Positions 17,991-26,900 of a DNA stretch of 64,000 bases are shown here, one piece after another (position 1 is the stretch's first letter; each line of letters starts with the position of its first letter). The notes beneath the pieces were generated by a model. That model was not told where the DNA came from. It saw nothing but the letters and a program-made list of their open reading frames with translations, and did not search any database. The translations under genes and the position numbers were made by a program. The stretch is taken from the NCBI RefSeq assembly GCF_024362805.1, contig NZ_CP093299.1:3008001-3072000 (forward strand). Direction: 5' to 3'. Source of the stretch: Salipaludibacillus sp. LMS25 (GTDB lineage: Bacteria; Bacillota; Bacilli; Bacillales; Salisediminibacteriaceae).

Positions 17991-19211
17991 ATGAAAAAAC
18001 AATTAATGGCAGGTTGTCTAGCAACACTGGGGTTACTTACAGCATGTGGAGGAAATGAGAGCAGTGGTGATGATAGTGTTGAACTGGAGTTTTTTCAATT
18101 TAAGGGTGAAGCCATCAATGAGTTCGATGCACTAATTGATAAGTTCGAGGAGGAAAATCCAACTATAAGAATAAAACAGAACAATGTCCCCGATTCCGAC
18201 ACTGTTTTACTTTCCCGTATGACCCAAAATGATATTCCCGATATTATGACGATTAACGGCGGCGTGATGTATGGAGAGGTTGCCACCTCAGGTGTGTTAC
18301 GTGACGTGACAGAGGATGAGAACACTGACCGCATTATTGATGAGTATGAAGACATGCTGAAGCGTCTTAGTGGCACGGATGAACTTTATGCCTTCCCTCA
18401 TACCGTAAATGCTAACGGCGTTATTTATAATAAAGGAAAATTTAATGAGCTAGGGCTGGAGGTTCCTGAAACATGGGATGAATTTATTGCATTAGCAGAC
18501 GAGATTGAGGCCCAAGGTGAAACACCTTTTTACTCAGGTTATGGGGAATCTTGGACGATTTTGCCACCGTTGAATTCTCTTGCTTCAAACATTCATGGTA
18601 TGGGATTTTTCGATCGCCTTGAAGAGGGGGAATCGTCATTTACGGATGAATACAAAGAAGTGGCTGAAAAGCTTGAAACTTTGTTGACGTATACAGATAA
18701 TGATGTATTTGGACACGATTATAACATTGCCAATAATGCCTTTGCTAATGGAGAATCGGTTATGTATATGCAAGGTGTGTGGGCGATTGCAGAAATTCTT
18801 GATGCAAATCCTGACATGGAGATTGGTGTCTTCCCAATGCCAGCAACGAATAACGCAGGAGAGAACGATATTGTGTCCGGTGTAGATGTGGCTATTGCTA
18901 TTGCAGAAGATACAGACTATCCAGATGAAGCCAAACGTTTTGTTGACTTTTTACTAGAACCGGAAAATGTAGAACTGTACCTTGAGACACAGCGTATGTT
19001 CTCTGCTGTAGAAGGGGCTGAACAGTATGATGAAGATCTGAAAGACTTACAACCTTACTTTGATGAGGAACGGATTACGTCTTTCGCTGACCATTACTAT
19101 CCCCAAGGGTTTGAAGTGGATGTCATGTTCCAAGACTTTCTATTAGATGGGACTATAGAAGATCTTCTCACTGAACTGGATTCGGAGTATGAGCGGCTTT
19201 CGTCCCATTAA
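17991..19211 (+). CDS. Sugar ABC transporter substrate-binding lipoprotein
   Basis: 406-residue family 1 extracellular solute-binding protein. The signal peptide ends in lipobox LTAC, with lipidated C19. The mature protein begins GGNESSGDDSVELEFFQFKG, and the body is strongly acidic, as expected for a secreted protein of an alkaliphile. Motifs MYMQGVWAIAEIL and VDFLLEPENVELY are typical of UgpB/MalE-type binders. First gene of a three-gene importer operon; AAAAAGGAGAGAG precedes the ATG. Substrate is probably an oligosaccharide, not determinable here. Confidence 0.92.
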   Translation: MKKQLMAGCLATLGLLTACGGNESSGDDSVELEFFQFKGEAINEFDALIDKFEEENPTIRIKQNNVPDSDTVLLSRMTQNDIPDIMTINGGVMYGEVATSGVLRDVTEDENTDRIIDEYEDMLKRLSGTDELYAFPHTVNANGVIYNKGKFNELGLEVPETWDEFIALADEIEAQGETPFYSGYGESWTILPPLNSLASNIHGMGFFDRLEEGESSFTDEYKEVAEKLETLLTYTDNDVFGHDYNIANNAFANGESVMYMQGVWAIAEILDANPDMEIGVFPMPATNNAGENDIVSGVDVAIAIAEDTDYPDEAKRFVDFLLEPENVELYLETQRMFSAVEGAEQYDEDLKDLQPYFDEERITSFADHYYPQGFEVDVMFQDFLLDGTIEDLLTELDSEYERLSSH

Positions 19212-19280
19212 TCTTTAATATGAAATGAAGGAGGTCATGAAAAAACGTCCTTTTCCAGATGAGAAAGAGAGGAATGACAC

Positions 19281-20147
19281 ATGTTTAAGAAAAAACCATC
19301 GCTCTATTTTTATATGGTTTTGCCAGCACTAGTTATCTTTTTTGCATTTCATACTTTCCCAGTAATACAAGGTATTTTTTATAGTTTTACAAATTATCGT
19401 GGGTACGGAGAGTGGGATTTTGTTGGGTTTCGAAATTATATTAATGTCTTTAACGATGGCAGAATTCATAACGCGTATTTTTTTACCTTTAAGTTCGCAA
19501 TAGTCTCAACCATTCTTGTGAACATCATCAGCCTTATCATTGCACTTGGGCTAAATGCAAAGATTAAATGTCATAAAACCTTACGGGCTGTTTATTTTAT
19601 GCCCAACATACTGAGTATTCTCATCATTGGTTTTATTTTCAACTTTATTTTTGCTATATATATTCCTAGTATAGCAGAGAACCTTGGGATTACTGCCTTG
19701 ACAACGTCTATATTAGGCAGCAGAGATTATGCCTGGATTGCCATAGTCATTGTGGCTGTCTGGCAAGCAGCGGCGTTTAACACGATCCTTTATTTGGCAG
19801 GGCTCACAACGATATCACCAGATTTATATGAGGCGTCAAACTTGGATGGTGCGAACAAATGGCAAGAATTTTGGAAAATTACGTTTCCGTTAATTGCCCC
19901 GTTTTTTACAATCAATATGGTATTAGCTATGAAAAACTTCTTAATGGTATTCGACCATGTTGTGGCATTAACAGGTGGGGGGCCTGGGCGTTCGACTCAG
20001 TCTATTTCATTGTTGATTTATGAAGATGGGTTTGCCGGTGGCCAGTTTGCCTTGCAATCAGCAAATGCCGTTATCTATTTTAGTGTGATTGTGACAGTGT
20101 CCATCTTCCAGATTCGCATATTACAAAAGAGGGAGGTTCAGATGTAA
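19281..20147 (+). CDS. Sugar ABC transporter permease (MalF/UgpA type)
   Basis: 288 residues, six hydrophobic segments. The coupling EAA loop is YEASNLDGANKWQEFWKITFPLIAPF in two pieces (about 181-206). The N-terminus KKKPSLYFYMVLPALVIFF is typical. Its stop TAA overlaps the ATG of the next permease by one base, indicating coupled translation. The partner for the second permease and for a shared ATPase. Confidence 0.93.
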   Translation: MFKKKPSLYFYMVLPALVIFFAFHTFPVIQGIFYSFTNYRGYGEWDFVGFRNYINVFNDGRIHNAYFFTFKFAIVSTILVNIISLIIALGLNAKIKCHKTLRAVYFMPNILSILIIGFIFNFIFAIYIPSIAENLGITALTTSILGSRDYAWIAIVIVAVWQAAAFNTILYLAGLTTISPDLYEASNLDGANKWQEFWKITFPLIAPFFTINMVLAMKNFLMVFDHVVALTGGGPGRSTQSISLLIYEDGFAGGQFALQSANAVIYFSVIVTVSIFQIRILQKREVQM

Positions 20148-20968
20148 TGGGTATGAAGCGCTACAACTGGCCAGTGACCATCTTATTAATCTTAGGGAGT
20201 GTGGTCATTTTATTCCCGCTTTATATTACAATTGTGAACGCATTAAAAACCCCTGCTGAGACAGCCGCTTCTATACTGGCTCTTCCTGAGACCTTTTCTC
20301 TCGCTAATTTTCGGCAAGCGATTGAGATGACGAACTTCTTTAATGCCCTTAGTAATAGTGTGTATGTCACAGCCTTTACTGTTGTGTTTACAGTGCTGTC
20401 AAATTCACTCGTTGCTTATGCGATAGCAAGGAACATGCATAAAAGAACGTACAGATTCCTGTTTTACTACTTTGTCAGTGCTATGTTCGTTCCATTTCCA
20501 ATCATTATGCTGCCCCTTGTGAATCAGATGAGTTCCATCGGATTAATGAATTTGAACGGCCTCGTTATTTTGTATATTGTATACGGACTTGCCTTTAATG
20601 TATTCCTTTATACGGGCTATATCAAAACCATTCCGAAAGAGCTAGAGGAAGCTGCCATTGTGGACGGTTGTTCTCGCTGGGGCGTCTTCTGGAGAATTAT
20701 TTTCCCAATTCTATCTCCAATTAATGCGACTGTGGCCATTTTAACTGCACTTTGGGCATGGAATGATTTCTTGTTGCCACTTGTCATTCTTGGAGACCGA
20801 GCTGACCATACTTTGCCACTCGTTCAGTACGTGTTCCAAGGTCAGTTTGGGACCAATTATAATCTCGCCTTTGCATCTTATTTAATGGCGCTTCTTCCGA
20901 TGATTGTCCTCTACTTATTCCTACAAAGTCGGATTATTAGTGGTGTTACGCAAGGTGCGGTCAAGTAA
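20147..20968 (+). CDS. Sugar ABC transporter permease (MalG/UgpE type)
   Basis: 273 residues, six membrane segments. EAA loop: ELEEAAIVDGCSRWGVFWRIIFP (about 165-187); the C-terminus ends QSRIISGVTQGAVK, normal for the family. No ATPase gene follows; Bacillaceae carbohydrate importers of this type commonly use a shared MsmX-like ATPase encoded elsewhere. No glycosidase is in the operon, so the substrate stays unclear. Confidence 0.93.
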   Translation: MGMKRYNWPVTILLILGSVVILFPLYITIVNALKTPAETAASILALPETFSLANFRQAIEMTNFFNALSNSVYVTAFTVVFTVLSNSLVAYAIARNMHKRTYRFLFYYFVSAMFVPFPIIMLPLVNQMSSIGLMNLNGLVILYIVYGLAFNVFLYTGYIKTIPKELEEAAIVDGCSRWGVFWRIIFPILSPINATVAILTALWAWNDFLLPLVILGDRADHTLPLVQYVFQGQFGTNYNLAFASYLMALLPMIVLYLFLQSRIISGVTQGAVK

Positions 20969-21107
20969 ATGACTTTGTTAAATAAAATAAGGATGTAGAA
21001 GAATGACATGGACGATGGGGAGGTTAGGCCCGTCGTCCATTCACTCGTTTCTAGGTAACAAAGTTAGTGAAAAAGGCCACTATTAAAAGAAAGACGATTG
21101 GTTATCA

Positions 21108-21136
21108 AGCCCCCCTTCTTCCTTAGGAAGGGGGCC
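21108..21136 (+). terminator. GC-rich stem-loop after the importer operon
   Basis: CCCCCCTTCTTCC / GGAAGGGGGCC forms a strong stem with a short loop, but a T-tract is poor, so this is a possible rather than clear terminator. Confidence 0.5.
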
Positions 21137-21230
21137 TATTCTGGGAAAATAAAGGTTACAATCATGTGAGAGTGGTGAACGTCCATATATTTGTGACTCC
21201 GAGCCCTTCTTAAACGTTGTCAGTAGAAAG

Positions 21231-21832
21231 TCAAATCCATCCTTTTTCTTCAGCCACTTTCACCGCTTCCATTCTGTTTTTCGTTTCAAGCTTTGCGATA
21301 GCTTCAGAAATATAATTTCTCACTGTCCCGTTTGATAAATAAAGGGTTTTACTAATTTCTTTCACTGTTTTGCCTTCACGGAGCAAGCCAAAATGTCTTG
21401 TTCACGATCTGTGAGCGGGTTTTTTTGTTTACTCTGAACAAACACTAATTCAGGAGCTATTTCCCTTTTTCCTTTCATAACGTTTCTGATGGCTTCAGCT
21501 AGTTCCTCACTAGGCCCATCTTTCAGTAAATATCCGAAAACATCGGCTTCAATGGCCCGCTCAAAATAGCCCGGGCGTGCGAAAGTCGTTAAAATAATGA
21601 CTTTACATGGGTGAGCGTCACGTTTAAGCGACTCAGCGACTTGAAGACCAGATTTAAGTGGCATTTCAATATCAAGCAAGCATACATCCGGATTAAGTTT
21701 ATGAATCAATGAAAGGGCTTCTTCACCATCAGAGGCCTGGCCGACTACGTCCATATCTTTTTCAAGGTTAAGTAAGAGTCCGAGGGCTCCCCTTAGCATT
21801 TGTTGATCTTCTGCTAACACTATTTTAATCAT
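21231..21832 (-). pseudogene. NarL/DesR-type response regulator, frameshifted
   Basis: The receiver domain (MIKIVLAEDQQMLRGALG; phospho-Asp in DVCLLDIEMP, K in ILTTFA region) is intact. The frame breaks in the LuxR-type HTH: after DREQDILA the current frame runs out at CSVKAKQ (stop at 21362), whereas the next frame continues LREGKTVKEISKTLYLSN and GTVRNYISEAIAKLE to TGA 21231. A single missing base near 21395 explains it. The complete protein would be about 200 residues. The truncated 156-residue product keeps the receiver but lacks DNA binding. A sequencing error is the alternative. Confidence 0.85.
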
Positions 21833-22965
21833 AATGACGCTCCTGTTCGCATGTCTTTAATGGATAGGGGGATGACACATGTTAACGTCGTGCCTTCAGA
21901 TGAACTGATCGTCATCTTTCCGTCAAGAAGAGCTAGCCGCTCTGTCATACCCTTTAATCCCGTGCCAGAACCGTGATCTTTACTAATTCCTTTACCATTA
22001 TCCCAAACAGATAGTTCGAGGCGAGAAGGGTGCTCACTTAATGAAACCTCACAACGTGAGGCGTGACTGTGCTTAACGATATTAGTGACCGCTTCTCGAA
22101 GGCAAAGACCAAGAATATTCTCTGCTAGTTTAGGAGAAGATTCTGGGAGAGTGACATTCGAATACTTAAAGTCTATTTGCGCTGCTTGAAGAATGAGCTC
22201 AGCATGGGCGATTTCAGCTGTGAGACTCGTCGTTTGCATGTCTGACACAAGCTCTCTCATTTGCTTTAAAGCTGTCCTTGACGTCGTTTCAATGTCTCGC
22301 GCTTCCTGTTGCGCTAAATACGGATCGCTAACAGCTGTTTTAGCGATTACTTGGCTTTTTAATGTAATAAAAGATAGCGTGTGACCAAGCGTATCGTGAA
22401 GGTCTCGGGATATTCGTGTTCTCTCTTCTAGCTTTACCAGTTCTTTAATACGGTCATTTGCTTGGTCAAGTTGTTTTTCAAGCGCTGCTTTTTTAGTCAT
22501 TTCTCTAAACCCAATAGGCGTTGACAACATAATGAGTGTAAAAGGAAGGAGAAATATTAAATCGTTTAAAGAAATAGCGGACCATCTTATCGCCGCACTC
22601 ATCATAATCACAAGTAATAAACCTGTCCATGCTCTAAAAAATGTCTTCTTCTCTTTGTACAAGCTAATAAAATGGGCTGTAAAAAAACAAAGAAATACAT
22701 TGAAAAGAGAATTAATGATAACGAGTGTCAAAATGATCGCTAATTGAAGGGCGATCCAAAATGAATAACTCGGTGTATCTAGTGTGAAATATAACTGTCT
22801 GTAAGTGATAATGAAAATGACAAGGAGACTATAGCCAATCAGTTGAATATGACTAGGTTCACTCATTAAATTAGCTATCGGTAATAACACATATAATAAA
22901 AACACGTAAGGAAGGATTCCTTGGTCTTTCGGAAAAAGCTCAAACGTGTGGCGGTCAGCCGTCAT
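21829..22965 (-). CDS. DesK-type sensor histidine kinase
   Basis: 378 residues. Five to six N-terminal membrane segments (about 15-150), a short coiled coil (LEKQLDQANDRIKELVKLEERTR), then the HisKA_3 box ISRDLHDTLGHTLSF with the phospho-accepting His, and a HATPase domain with ..EAVTNIVKHSHAS and VWDNGKG / GTGLKGM. I start at ATG 22965, five bp after the permease stop; the longer frame from 23025 lies within the permease gene. Its stop overlaps the response regulator start (ATGA). Gene order matches B. subtilis yvfRSTU. Confidence 0.9.
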   Translation of the reverse strand: MTADRHTFELFPKDQGILPYVFLLYVLLPIANLMSEPSHIQLIGYSLLVIFIITYRQLYFTLDTPSYSFWIALQLAIILTLVIINSLFNVFLCFFTAHFISLYKEKKTFFRAWTGLLLVIMMSAAIRWSAISLNDLIFLLPFTLIMLSTPIGFREMTKKAALEKQLDQANDRIKELVKLEERTRISRDLHDTLGHTLSFITLKSQVIAKTAVSDPYLAQQEARDIETTSRTALKQMRELVSDMQTTSLTAEIAHAELILQAAQIDFKYSNVTLPESSPKLAENILGLCLREAVTNIVKHSHASRCEVSLSEHPSRLELSVWDNGKGISKDHGSGTGLKGMTERLALLDGKMTISSSEGTTLTCVIPLSIKDMRTGASL

Positions 22966-22969
22966 AACG

Positions 22970-23710
22970 TTATGTCCCCGCTTCCTGTTTTCTTCTAATA
23001 TAGCTTGATAGTAGAATAAACACAACCGTATAGCCGAGCAATAAGATAATGTGTCTTAATTCAGGTCGCTCGCCTGATACAATGGCCCAAGCACTGTCAG
23101 TAAAGCTGTGGGAAGGGAGCCATTTACCGATAGATTGCATAAGGGAAGGGAAGGACTCTAACGGCATCCACATTCCTCCAGTGATAGCCATTCCAAGAAA
23201 TATCACATTACCAACACCTACAGCTGTATCTACCTTTTTCATTGTTCCTAACAACGTTCCTAATGCCATAAAGGCGAAGGAGGCGATGACGATCCAACTA
23301 CCTGCAGTGAGCCACGTCATAAGAGGAAGTGAGACATTATTGACGAGGGCTCCAACAGTGAAAATGACGATGACCGATAAAATGTGGATGACGGACTGTC
23401 CCACCATTTTAGCAAAGAAGTAAAGATGATCGGGAAGGGGGGTTACCTTCATGAAAGTGGCCCACCCTTGGCTCCGCTCTTGAACATTTCGAATCCCGAG
23501 TGTTAAAATGGCTGAGCCCATTACACTAAACGTCGTCATTGACATTAAATAATGAGCTTGCCACGCCTCTTGATCAGGAACCCCAGTGTTGACAAGCTTT
23601 GTGAAAATGATGTAGAACATAATAGGCATTAGTAAGGATGAGAAGACATAATAAGGATTTCTTAAAAGCCTGACTATTTCTGCTCGACACTGACTCCATA
23701 TGAGTTTCAT
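22970..23710 (-). CDS. ABC-2 type permease (YvfS-like)
   Basis: 246-residue membrane protein with six hydrophobic segments and the family segment GMAITGGMWMPLESFPSLMQSIGKWLPSH (read as two pieces, about 178-206). It directly abuts the ATPase gene (stop and start adjacent) and lies upstream of the histidine kinase, so exporter and sensor are one transcription unit. Substrate unknown; related units respond to membrane stress or peptides. Confidence 0.9.
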   Translation of the reverse strand: MKLIWSQCRAEIVRLLRNPYYVFSSLLMPIMFYIIFTKLVNTGVPDQEAWQAHYLMSMTTFSVMGSAILTLGIRNVQERSQGWATFMKVTPLPDHLYFFAKMVGQSVIHILSVIVIFTVGALVNNVSLPLMTWLTAGSWIVIASFAFMALGTLLGTMKKVDTAVGVGNVIFLGMAITGGMWMPLESFPSLMQSIGKWLPSHSFTDSAWAIVSGERPELRHIILLLGYTVVFILLSSYIRRKQEAGT

Positions 23711-24607
23711 TTATACTTCCTCCTTCGTTGAAACAGTTAATGCTTCAAAGGCATCATCTAGTTTACCTTGATCCGTTTGCACGTTTTTTACCTTTAATCC
23801 TTGTGTGAAAAGAAACGATAAGACAGCATCCGTATTAGTCGTTTCGACAAAAGTTCTGCCGCGGTTTTCGTACATACCAATGATATGGGGATGCTCTCTA
23901 AGCTCGGTGATGTGTGACGTGTCTTCTAACACGAAAGAGACTGTCTGTGTCGTGAGCATTGCTTTAATATCATCTGGTGTCCCTTCAGCAACGACAGTGC
24001 CCTCCTTTAATAAAATGATGCGATCTGCCATATCATCAGCTTCCTGTAAGTAATGTGTGCTAAATATAAGTGACTTCCCTTTGTTTACAAAGGATTTTAC
24101 CGTGTTCCATAATTGGCGGCGCGATTGTGTATCCATCCCAACTGTTGGTTCATCAAAAAATAGCACATCAGGGTCACCTACTATGGCAAGGGCGAAACTT
24201 AATCGCCGTTTTTGCCCACCTGACAACTTTTCCGTTCGTTTTTTTACCTCGTCCTTCAGACCAGATAGCGAGAGCAATTCTTCTTTAGGTAAAGGGTGAG
24301 GGTAATAGTTACGAAATAAATCAATGACCTCACCTACTTTGAGCCCATCTAGAACGCTTAATTCCTGAAGCATCACCCCGATTTTTTGACGTGCAGCAAG
24401 GTCTCCCGGTTTCTGTCCAAAAATGGATATGGTCCCTTCAGTTGGGGTGAGGAGACCGAGAATCATAGAAATGGTCGACGTTTTTCCCGCTCCGTTAGGT
24501 CCTAAAAGTGCAACGATTTCTCCAGGCTTAATGTGAAGGGATATATCGTTAACAACTGTTTTATGTTGAAATACTTTTGACACGTTTCGTACATCGATGA
24601 GTTTCAT
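23711..24607 (-). CDS. ABC transporter ATP-binding protein (YvfR-like)
   Basis: 298 residues. Walker A GPNGAGKTSTISM (about 36-48), signature LSGGQKRRLSFALA, Walker B VLFFDEPTVGMD, and switch His in FSTHYLQEADD. I start at ATG 24607 (MKLIDVRNVSKVF) because CAGGAGGCGATTGT precedes it; the longer frame from 24661 has no such site. First gene of the exporter/two-component operon. Confidence 0.93.
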   Translation of the reverse strand: MKLIDVRNVSKVFQHKTVVNDISLHIKPGEIVALLGPNGAGKTSTISMILGLLTPTEGTISIFGQKPGDLAARQKIGVMLQELSVLDGLKVGEVIDLFRNYYPHPLPKEELLSLSGLKDEVKKRTEKLSGGQKRRLSFALAIVGDPDVLFFDEPTVGMDTQSRRQLWNTVKSFVNKGKSLIFSTHYLQEADDMADRIILLKEGTVVAEGTPDDIKAMLTTQTVSFVLEDTSHITELREHPHIIGMYENRGRTFVETTNTDAVLSFLFTQGLKVKNVQTDQGKLDDAFEALTVSTKEEV

Positions 24608-24807
24608 ACAATCGCCTCCTGTTTTCTCTATAGCAAGTATAAGATGAGTTACAGCTGTCAATTAGTTGACGATGTCATGAATGTCACATGACAAATGTCA
24701 TATTTTTCGAAAGGTGTATAGGACAATATTTAACAAGGAGAGTGTGACAAGAAGGCGAAGTATTAATAGGGCGAAGCAAAAATGCGAGAAAGGAGACAAG
24801 GTAAAAG

Positions 24808-25938
24808 ATGAGCGGAAAGACTGGCGTATTACGGCAAACGGCTTTACGCTTTTTAGAGGAGTGGCCATATTCAATAAGCTACGCCACCGCTTGAGGATCG
24901 TTAGGACGAGGTGACGCAGATGCGTTTAGTGATATTGATATCACGATTTATCCCACTCTTAAGAGGCAGTAAAATCCCCACCTCAAAACTTAAGAAGATC
25001 GAAAAGTTTAGGTGAGGGATAAACTGCCTCTAAAGGTCCGATAAGTTAAACTAACAATCAGTGGGGATGAAGGAAAACTCCCACTGATTGAAGGTTAACT
25101 TTATTGTGACAGCTTGCTTGAAGAAACACATGTTAATAACGTATATGAAGGTGAAATCATTCAATTAACGTGCTTACATACCCGTGATTTGCCTAGTGAA
25201 CACGACATATACCGATCACCATGGCATGCTAGATTTTTGACTGAGACCCTCATTTTAAAGGATACAGAGGAAAGGTTCTCACATATTAAACAACTAGCAT
25301 TGGATTACGTCACGAGTACGAATGGTTTATTAACAATGGCGCAAGAGGTGACAGCCATTGTTAACCAACGGATGGCAACTGCCCGTCAAGCCTTGAAAAA
25401 GGGGATGGGTTATTCGGCAGCTATGTCCGCTTTAGGTGCATGGGCAGAAGCGGCTTTCCTTTACTTGTATGTGATATGGCAATCGTGTGCTACTCAACAT
25501 GTTCTTCCGTGCATACGCTCGCAGTTAAACGCTCATTATACGTCACTCATTGAGAATCCCCCTTTTCAGCGTTCATATGATTCCGTGTCCGTTGTTAAAA
25601 AATATCGTGCGTTTTTACGTAAGTATAAAGGAAATGCTCACAGTCTCGCACCACTCCATGACGTGTTAGGTGAACGAAAAGCTCAACGGTTACAAGAACA
25701 ACAGGATCCTGTTAATGTGACATGGCACATGTATGGTGAAGTGATATGGTTATATTTTGAAACAGGCGAAGGGAGATCACTTGACAGTTTTGTAGACGAG
25801 CTTTCCCCTGAACTGAAACATGATTTAGCAACAATAGGTCTTACCCCATTTAGAGAAAAACAAGTAGAAACCCTTGGACAATTGACTGAGCAACTAGTCA
25901 AAAAAGTAAACATGATTGTTAACAGAACAATAGGCTAA
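24808..25938 (+). pseudogene. Nucleotidyltransferase-domain protein, interrupted by a bcr1-like repeat
   Basis: From ATG 24808 (after AAAGGAGACAAGG) the frame reads MSGKTGVLRQTALRFLEEW, then meets an in-frame TGA at 24892. It continues as GSLGRGDADAFSDIDITIY, the GS-x(n)-R-G-x-(A)D...SD-x-D motif of nucleotidyltransferases. The repeat 24952-25104 follows; after it the frame resumes CDSLLEETHVNNVYEGEIIQ exactly in phase. The 3' part (25105-25938) is open and helical, with no recognisable domain beyond that of a C-terminal substrate-binding region. A TTG at 25114 could start a 274-residue product, but that would lack the catalytic motif. So two lesions are present: nonsense codon and insertion. 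Confidence 0.88.
24947..25104 (+). repeat. bcr1-like TTTAT-flanked repeat, subfamily A, full, inside a gene
   Basis: Type copy for A: TTTATCCCACTCTTAAGAGG at the left and GAAGGTTAACTTTAT at the right. The outer stem AGAGGCAGT / ACTGCCTCT encloses CCCCACCTCAAAACTT / AAGTTTAGGTGAGGG. A right hairpin CAATCAGTGGG / CCCACTGATTG ends 9 bp before TTTAT. The outer stem differs from other A copies by a G to A change on one arm matched by C to T on the other. Confidence 0.92.
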
Positions 25939-25951
25939 AGGAGAGATTGAT

Positions 25952-26524
25952 ATGACGATAAAACGAGTAGCTGTTTTTTGTGGTTCTAGTAAAGGGGAAA
26001 ATCCTATTTATTTAAAAATGGCCGCTGCATTAGGAAGACGATTAGCTGAGGAAAAGATCACCCTCGTCTATGGTGGCGCACGTGTTGGCTGTATGGGAGC
26101 GGTGGCGGATGCTTGCTTAGAAGCAGACGGTAACGTTATAGGCGTCATTCCAGAAAAGTTAAAACATGTGGAAATTGCACACGATGGCTTAACAGATCTT
26201 TATGTGGTGAAAACGATGCATGAACGTAAAGCAAAAATGGCAGATTTAAGTGATGCATTTGTGGCTTTACCTGGTGGAGCTGGCACATTGGAAGAATGGT
26301 TTGAAGCATTTACATGGTCTCAGCTCGGTTATCACGAAAAACCATGTTGTTTGCTCAATACCCATGACTTCTTCAACCCATTGGTCACCATGTTAGACCA
26401 TACGATAGAAGAAGGGTTTATGAACTCGGCATACAGGGAGACGATTTTAGTGGAAAATGATGTTGACTCGCTCATAAATACGCTGCAAAATTATGTGTAT
26501 GAGCCTGTTGTGAAATGGTCGTAA
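25952..26524 (+). CDS. LOG family protein (nucleotide 5'-monophosphate phosphoribohydrolase)
   Basis: 190 residues, Rossmann-like fold. Motifs FCGSSKGENPIYL near the N-terminus, VYGGARVGCMGAVADA and the signature PGGAGTLEEWFEAFTWSQLG (about 109-128), with the catalytic Arg/Glu pair in MHERKAKM and GTLEE. LOG proteins cleave ribose 5-phosphate from nucleotide monophosphates, including cytokinin precursors. AAAGGAGAG precedes the ATG; the gene lies 13 bp after the broken nucleotidyltransferase gene. The family was long misannotated as lysine decarboxylase. Confidence 0.92.
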   Translation: MTIKRVAVFCGSSKGENPIYLKMAAALGRRLAEEKITLVYGGARVGCMGAVADACLEADGNVIGVIPEKLKHVEIAHDGLTDLYVVKTMHERKAKMADLSDAFVALPGGAGTLEEWFEAFTWSQLGYHEKPCCLLNTHDFFNPLVTMLDHTIEEGFMNSAYRETILVENDVDSLINTLQNYVYEPVVKWS

Positions 26525-26817
26525 CAGATTAACTTAGTCTATGTTGTTTTGAAAATAACATATTAGTGTTCTGCATTATGAGAAAAACATACTTTTTTAT
26601 CCTTTTCAGGGGGCGAATCTCACTCACGAGAGGTCTGACGCTAATACGAGCACACGGTGGGAAAGTATAGAAAAGGAATCCTTTGTAAATATCTTAATTT
26701 ACTAAGTGTATTGGCACCGTTTCAAGCCCATTTCACTCGTGATACTTATACGAGATTTACCTTTGCTTATCCTCTGATAGCCTAACCGCAAGGAAACGGA
26801 CTATCCCTATTAAGGCA
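26525..26817. other. Gene-free stretch between convergent genes
   Basis: No frame with a ribosome binding site and no recognisable RNA was found. It ends at the terminator shared by the ABC operon on the minus strand. Confidence 0.4.
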
Positions 26818-26864
26818 TAGCAAAAAAGCGCCAGCCTATAATGCTGGGTAAGGCGCTTTTTTGC
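26818..26864. terminator. Bidirectional terminator
   Basis: AGCAAAAAAGCGCC pairs with GGCGCTTTTTTGCT around a short loop; T-runs occur on both strands. It ends the ECF/ABC operon on the minus strand. Confidence 0.85.
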
Positions 26865-26900
26865 TTATAAATAGTGACCGAACACTACATGGTTAGCTAA

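Noticed and set aside
24681..24914. 77-codon plus-strand frame before the repeat
   Set aside because: It overlaps, in another frame, the start of the nucleotidyltransferase gene, which has a proper ribosome binding site and family motif.
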